Part shown: positions 59,742 to 64,000 of the stretch, one piece after another
Position numbering within the stretch: position 1 is the first letter of the stretch
How the letters are laid out: each line of letters starts with the position of its first letter
From: Herbaspirillum chlorophenolicum
Lineage (GTDB): Bacteria; Pseudomonadota; Gammaproteobacteria; Burkholderiales; Burkholderiaceae_D
Reading direction: 5' to 3'
DNA length: 64,000 nt
Assembly: GCF_001189955.1 (NCBI RefSeq)
Contig: NZ_LFLT01000017.1
Coordinates: forward strand, 1-64,000
Position numbers and translations under genes: made by a program
The notes under the pieces: model-generated
Told to the model about the DNA's origin: nothing
Databases searched by the model: none
The model's input: only the letters and a program-made list of their open reading frames with translations

Positions 59742-60791
59742 ATGCGCATTGCCATTATCAGCGACGCGGGCGAACCGCAAGTCAACGGAGTCGTCAACAC
59801 CTTGCGCTCCACCGTGCGCTGCCTGCGCGCGGCGGGGCACGAAGTGCTGATGCTCACGCCACGCGATTTCCGTACATTCGCTTGCCCCACCTATCCGGAA
59901 ATCCGCCTGGCTTATCAGCCTTACGCACGCATCACCGAGGCGCTGGAACGTTTCCATCCCGATTGCATCCACATCGCCACCGAAGGGCCGATGGGGCTGG
60001 CGGCGCGCCGCTATTGCGTGCGCCACAAGCTTAACTTCACCACGGCTTACCACACCCGGTTCCCGGAATACCTGGCGGCCCGCAAGCTGCTGCCCAAGGC
60101 CATTACCTATCGCCTGCTGCGCTGGTTCCATGGCCGTTCGCAGGCAGTGATGGTGCCCACGCCGGCGATGAAGCTGGCGCTGGAGGAGCAGGGTTTTCGC
60201 AACGTTGTGCTGTGGGGGCGCGGCGTCGATACCGTGCATTTCCGCCCGGCGGCTGAAGACCACGCCTGCATCGAGCGTCCGCTGTTCCTGTATGTCGGCC
60301 GAGTGGCGGTGGAAAAGAATATCGAATCCTTCCTCAAGCTGGACCTGCCCGGCACCAAGTGGGTGGTGGGCGATGGCCCGCAGTACGAAGAGCTGTCGCA
60401 GCGCTATCCCAAGGTGCGCTTCCTTGGCGCCAAGGGGCATGACGAGCTGCCGGCTTACTACAACTGCGCCGATGCCTTCGTGTTCCCCAGCAAGACCGAT
60501 ACCTTCGGGCTGGTGTTGCTGGAAGCGATGGCCTGCGGTATCCCGGTCGCTGCCTATCCGGTGGAGGGGCCGATCGACGTGGTCGATAATGGCGTCTCCG
60601 GCGTGCTGAAGAACGATCTGAAGCAGGCCTGCCTGCAGGCGCTTCGGCTGGACAAGGATGTGGTGCGCTCCCATGCCGAACGCCGTTCGTGGGAGTCGGC
60701 GACGCAGCAGTTCCTGCAGCACCTGCACCATGTGCATCTTCCCGAACCGCTGAAGGTAGCTGTCATCGAGCCGGCGCGCGAGTCGCGCTGA
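59742..60791 (+). CDS. GT4-type glycosyltransferase, Agt/diacylglycerol-glycosyltransferase-like
   Basis: The 349-residue product starts at 59742 (MRIAIISDAGEPQVNGVVNT). GT-B fold: N-terminal acceptor domain (PTYPEIRLAYQPYARITEAL; FTTAYHTRFPEYLAARKLLP) and C-terminal nucleotide-sugar domain with PSKTDTFGLVLLEAMACGIP, the E-x7-E-type motif. It resembles SqdX/Agt-like enzymes that glycosylate diacylglycerol. Diacylglycerol would come from the upstream phosphoesterase. The gene follows it by 28 bases, so all three are probably co-transcribed. Confidence 0.82.
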   Translation: MRIAIISDAGEPQVNGVVNTLRSTVRCLRAAGHEVLMLTPRDFRTFACPTYPEIRLAYQPYARITEALERFHPDCIHIATEGPMGLAARRYCVRHKLNFTTAYHTRFPEYLAARKLLPKAITYRLLRWFHGRSQAVMVPTPAMKLALEEQGFRNVVLWGRGVDTVHFRPAAEDHACIERPLFLYVGRVAVEKNIESFLKLDLPGTKWVVGDGPQYEELSQRYPKVRFLGAKGHDELPAYYNCADAFVFPSKTDTFGLVLLEAMACGIPVAAYPVEGPIDVVDNGVSGVLKNDLKQACLQALRLDKDVVRSHAERRSWESATQQFLQHLHHVHLPEPLKVAVIEPARESR

Positions 60792-61158
60792 GGTCTGTCT
60801 GACCGCCGGCCCACTGGGTTGTCCTGGTGGGTGGGGCGCTTCTTGGGACGATATGGATCGTCTCGTCTCTTTGTCCGCAAAACATTGCAGTAAAGGCAAT
60901 GATGCCTTTGCGTGGCATCGTCTGCCGCAGATGCGGCCTCGCCGTTCCAGCTCTGCGTTTCCCCCCGATTAATGTTCCGGCGCCGGCAAGTGTTTTCGCT
61001 TGCCGGCCTTGCCATTGGAACGGAATTTGCTAAAACTGAAACGGCTGTCTGCCCATTTGAGTTTTTGACGGCGCGAAGCAATAGAAATACTAAAAAAACA
61101 AGGGAAGAGAAACCATCCGCGTAAGCGGTTATTTCAATATCTCGTGAGGGGGAATGTG
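60792..61158. other. Intergenic region between glycosyltransferase and chemotaxis receptor
   Basis: No gene is seen in these 367 bases. Overlapping inverted repeats CATTGC/GCAATG (60883-60901) and AAAGGC/GCCTTT (60893-60910) lie in the middle. A sigma-28-like TAAA-N16-GCCCATTT (61031-61058) was considered but its spacing is one base too long. Confidence 0.5.
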
Positions 61159-63309
61159 ATGAAACGTTTGCTTGCCAACCTGATGCTTTGGCAGAAGTTC
61201 GCTTTGCTGGGCGGAATCGCCCTGATCCTGTTCGGCGTGCCCACCACGCTGTTTGTCCGCAGCACCGAGCAAGTGATCGCCTTCAAGAAGATGGAAATCG
61301 AAGGTGTCGAACCGGTGCGCCGCCTGCTGCGCAGCGTGCAACTGGTACAGCAGCATCGCGGCATGTCGGCGGTGCTGCTCAGTGGCGATGCCGCGATGGC
61401 ATCCGCCCGTGAAAGCAAGGCGCAGGAGGTCGACAAGGCACTGCAAGCGCTGGCAGACGGTTTGCACGAGGTGATGCGGGATGATGGCAAGGCAGAAAAT
61501 GCCTTCAAGTCGCAGCAGGCCGCCTGGGTCAAGCTACGCGATGCCATCGCGGGTAAAGGCATCACCGCTCCGGACAGTTTTGCCGGCCATAGCGCGATCA
61601 TCGCCGGCCTGTTCGAACTCAATGAGCGGATGCTGGACTACTTTAAATACAGTACCGACCCCGATTTCGACAGCACGCAACTGATCAATGCGGCCTTCGT
61701 TTCCATGCCGGGCCTGACCGAAGATCTTGGGCGCGCCCGTGCGCGCGGCGCCGCTTTGCTGATCAAGAAAGACATCAAGCGCGAAGACCGGCTGGAACTG
61801 GTCGCGATGCTGGAACGCGCGCAGGATCGTTTGAACTCCGCGCAGAAGTACTTTGCCAAGGCAGTGGAGGCCAATCCCTCGCTGAAAGATAAACTGGGCG
61901 CGACCTTCGACACGGCCAATCGCGGCGGCAACAGCGTTATCAAGCTGGCGCGCGAACAGGTACTGCTGCCGCAGGAAGTGACCTACGCATCGGATGCCTA
62001 CTTCAAGGAGTTCACCGCTGCGATCGATGAGCAGTTCAAGGCGATCGGGCAGGTGACGGAAGTGCTTGCCGCCCAGTTGGATGCGCAGAATCAGACCCTG
62101 CGCCGCAACCAGATGGTGGTGCTCGGCTCGATCCTGCTGCTGGCGCTGGCTGCGGCCTGGTTCGGGGTGCTGATCACGCGTTCGGTCACGGCTCCCATCC
62201 AGGAGTCGGTGGGCATGGCCAAGCGCGTGGCGGCTTGCGACCTCACTGCGCGCAGCGGGGCGCGGGGGCGCGACGAGTCGGCGCAGTTGCTGGGTTCGCT
62301 CAACGAGATGACCGGCAGCCTTGGCGGCATCGTCGGCAATGTGCGCTCCAGCATCGACGTCATCCAGATTGCCTCGCGCGAGATCGCCACCGGCAACGCC
62401 GACCTGTCGCGCCGCACCGAATCGCAGGCGTCCAGCCTGGAAGAGACTGCCAGCGCCATGGAGGAGCTGACGTCTACCGTCCAGCAGAATGCCGAGAATG
62501 CGCGAGAGGCCAACCAATTGGCCAGTTCCGCTTCGCAGCTGGCCGTGCGCGGCGGCGATGTGGTCGGCAGCGTGGTGCAGACCATGGGCGCCATCAAGGA
62601 CAGTTCCAACCGCATCGTCGACATCATCAGCGTGATCGACGGTATCGCCTTCCAGACCAATATCCTGGCCCTGAACGCCGCGGTGGAGGCGGCCCGTGCG
62701 GGCGAGCAGGGCCGCGGTTTCGCCGTGGTGGCGTCCGAAGTGCGTTCGCTGGCGCAGCGCAGCGCCACGGCGGCCAAGGAAATCAAGGAACTGATCGGCG
62801 ATTCGGTACAAAAGGTGGACACCGGCGGCAAACTGGTCGACGAAGCCGGCATCACCATGGGGGAGATCGTGAATTCGGTGCGCCAGGTGGCAGGCATCAT
62901 GAGCGAAATCACCTCGGCCAGCCAGGAGCAGAGCACCGGTATCGCCCAGGTCAATGATGCGATCACGCAGATGGAATCCATTACCCAGCAGAATGCCGCG
63001 CTGGTGGAGGAGGCCGCCGCTGCGGCGGAAAGCCTGCAAAAGCAGGCAGAGCTGCTATGGGATACGGTCAGTGTGTTCAAGATGGGCGACACCGAACCGG
63101 TAAGCATGGCTGCACCGGCAGTGCAGCCGCGCAAGGCAGTTGTCCCGGCTGCGGTGGCTGCGCCGCGCAAGCCGGCATTGAAAACTGTTCCCCGGACGGT
63201 GTCGCCCGCCAAGCCTGTTGCCAAGATGGCGCTGCAACATACCGATGCGCCTAAACCCGCCAAGGTAGCCAAGGCCGGAGGCGATGCCAACGATTGGGAG
63301 GAATTCTGA
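61159..63309 (+). CDS. Methyl-accepting chemotaxis protein with large periplasmic sensor domain
   Basis: The 716-residue product starts at the ATG 61159 after GAGGGGGA. A first membrane helix (FALLGGIALILFGVPTTLFV) is followed by a periplasmic helical domain of about 300 residues with LVQQHRGMSAVLLSGDAAM, resembling NIT-type nitrate/nitrite sensors. A second helix (VVLGSILLLALAAAWFGVLI), a HAMP domain and a signalling domain with the tip ILALNAAVEAARAGEQGRGF follow. The C-terminus is Pro/Ala/Lys-rich and ends DANDWEEF, a CheR-tethering-like acidic/aromatic pentapeptide (NDWEEF). Confidence 0.93.
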   Translation: MKRLLANLMLWQKFALLGGIALILFGVPTTLFVRSTEQVIAFKKMEIEGVEPVRRLLRSVQLVQQHRGMSAVLLSGDAAMASARESKAQEVDKALQALADGLHEVMRDDGKAENAFKSQQAAWVKLRDAIAGKGITAPDSFAGHSAIIAGLFELNERMLDYFKYSTDPDFDSTQLINAAFVSMPGLTEDLGRARARGAALLIKKDIKREDRLELVAMLERAQDRLNSAQKYFAKAVEANPSLKDKLGATFDTANRGGNSVIKLAREQVLLPQEVTYASDAYFKEFTAAIDEQFKAIGQVTEVLAAQLDAQNQTLRRNQMVVLGSILLLALAAAWFGVLITRSVTAPIQESVGMAKRVAACDLTARSGARGRDESAQLLGSLNEMTGSLGGIVGNVRSSIDVIQIASREIATGNADLSRRTESQASSLEETASAMEELTSTVQQNAENAREANQLASSASQLAVRGGDVVGSVVQTMGAIKDSSNRIVDIISVIDGIAFQTNILALNAAVEAARAGEQGRGFAVVASEVRSLAQRSATAAKEIKELIGDSVQKVDTGGKLVDEAGITMGEIVNSVRQVAGIMSEITSASQEQSTGIAQVNDAITQMESITQQNAALVEEAAAAAESLQKQAELLWDTVSVFKMGDTEPVSMAAPAVQPRKAVVPAAVAAPRKPALKTVPRTVSPAKPVAKMALQHTDAPKPAKVAKAGGDANDWEEF

Positions 63310-63829
63310 TGGATTGGCGGGGGGCGCATTGCAGGAATGGCAATGCGCTGTGTGGAGGCATGACGAGGTACCTGGCATGCGCATTTTTTTCCGTAGCGAG
63401 GGCTACGTGAAGAGGCGCATGCCCTTATTCGGGGCGTCTGCCCCGAATTGAACAAACTATGCAAAAGTCACATAAATGCATGCCGACAAAGCATTTGCTG
63501 GCGACTGGAGCGTCTTCTAAGATGCGGCACGTCGGTTCGTCATAACAATATGCCGTTGCCAGTTGCAACGGCGCACATTGCCAGCCTGGGCTGGGTTCCG
63601 GTTAAATTATTCAGATAAAAACAAGATGCTCGCTGCGCGGCCGCCGGTTTTCGGCTTGCCGCCTGTTGTCGTATGCCTTGGTTCGTGTCGCTTGCTGGAT
63701 GGTGGGAAGGCAGGCATGAATCATGCTGGTTGGCATGCATGGGGGAAAGAAAAGAGGGGCACGCCGGTACGCCGCCATCGGATCGATGCCTGCAATACAG
63801 TGGTTGTTCTAACAGGGAAGAACACATTC
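63310..63829. other. Intergenic region between two chemotaxis receptors
   Basis: These 520 bases hold no recognisable gene. Two perfect hairpins occur: CGTAGC/GCTACG (63392-63407, GAGG loop) and ATTCGGGGC/GCCCCGAAT (63427-63448, GTCT loop). The second could end the upstream transcript but has no T-tract. The rest should contain the promoter of the next receptor. Confidence 0.5.
63427..63448. terminator. Perfect 9-bp hairpin downstream of the chemotaxis receptor
   Basis: ATTCGGGGC/GCCCCGAAT with a GTCT tetraloop, about 120 bases after the stop. There is no T-tract, so this may be a transcript-stabilising or Rho-associated hairpin rather than a classical terminator. Confidence 0.4.
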
Positions 63830-64000
63830 ATGATCCAAAATCTCAAGATCGGCACACGCCTTGCATTCGGCTTTTGCCTCATCCTTCTGTGCGCGACCGC
63901 GATCCTCCTGATCGGCTTGTGGCGCATGGCCGAACTGGAAACCAGCAGCGAATACGTGATTGATAAAAAGGTGGCCGGCATGACCACCGCGATGAATATG
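63830..64000 (+). CDS. Methyl-accepting chemotaxis protein (3' end cut off)
   Basis: The visible 57 codons start at ATG 63830 after AGGGAAGAA: MIQNLKIGTRLAFGFCLILL and a first membrane helix, then the start of a four-helix-bundle periplasmic domain (MAELETSSEYVIDKKVAG). MxxNLKIGTRLxxGF is the standard opening of 4HB_MCP receptors in Burkholderiales. The rest lies outside the window. It forms a tandem pair with the receptor upstream, possibly from a separate promoter. Confidence 0.85.
   Translation, partial: MIQNLKIGTRLAFGFCLILLCATAILLIGLWRMAELETSSEYVIDKKVAGMTTAMNM

Noticed and set aside
61031-61058. Sigma-28 promoter before the chemotaxis receptor
   Set aside because: TAAA-N16-GCCCATTT has a 16-base gap instead of 15 and a poor -10.

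Overview
The window is GC-rich bacterial DNA, tightly packed with genes on both strands. Gene content and order point to a betaproteobacterium of the Oxalobacteraceae, most like Herbaspirillum. This is judged from protein character and neighbourhoods (ybgC-tolQRAB-pal-cpoB, queA-tgt-yajC-secDF, nrdR next to 6S RNA and zapA, CaiB/MaoC/TRAP clusters); no database search was run. There is no rRNA, CRISPR array, prophage or insertion sequence. One tRNA (Lys) and one probable 6S RNA are present.

Layout. 1-2.4 kb: the end of a NarX-type histidine kinase, a small secreted protein interrupted at a poly-A tract, a glycine-zipper lipoprotein and a small secreted protein. 2.8-7.8 kb: nitrate uptake (nasT, nrtA, nrtB, nrtC and a chemotaxis-receptor-like soluble protein), whose leader carries an NtrC site, a sigma-54 promoter, a two-hexaloop ANTAR RNA and an intrinsic terminator. 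7.8-11.9 kb: miscellaneous genes, including a secreted hydrolase and a MORN-repeat lipoprotein. 12-18.9 kb: an IclR-controlled TRAP transporter with a CoA-transferase, a MaoC hydratase and an unexported binding-protein homologue. 19-24.5 kb: tRNA-Lys and the Tol-Pal operon. 24.6-28.8 kb: an SDR, a ZTP riboswitch with glyA, nrdR, 6S RNA, zapA and a ZapB-like gene. 29-36.7 kb: DTW protein, recG, a DUF4153 protein, queA, tgt. 36.7-43.9 kb: acyl-CoA synthetase, yajC-secD-secF, tcdA, a DMT exporter. 44-48.1 kb: a DUF4337 frame, DUF899, a beta-propeller protein and an HTH regulator. 48.4-57.6 kb: katG; araC-tarD-dctA; a GntR regulator; a fumarase-superfamily lyase; a 3-hydroxybutyrate dehydrogenase. 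58-60.8 kb: a GNAT acyltransferase, a PlcP-like phosphoesterase and a glycosyltransferase. 61.1-64 kb: two chemotaxis receptors, the second cut by the window end.

How the parts work together. Nitrate uptake appears to be gated twice, at initiation by nitrogen limitation (NtrC/sigma-54) and at elongation by NasT binding the leader RNA. The tartrate/C4-dicarboxylate genes and the neighbouring lyase have sigma-70 promoters of identical design, each followed by two tandem GTnCGnAC sites, so one regulator (probably the adjacent GntR protein) should control both. The GNAT-phosphoesterase-glycosyltransferase operon fits replacement of phospholipids by phosphorus-free lipids and has a candidate Pho box.

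Limits: family assignments come from reading motifs and remembered family features. Promoter, operator and RNA calls are pattern matches by eye.
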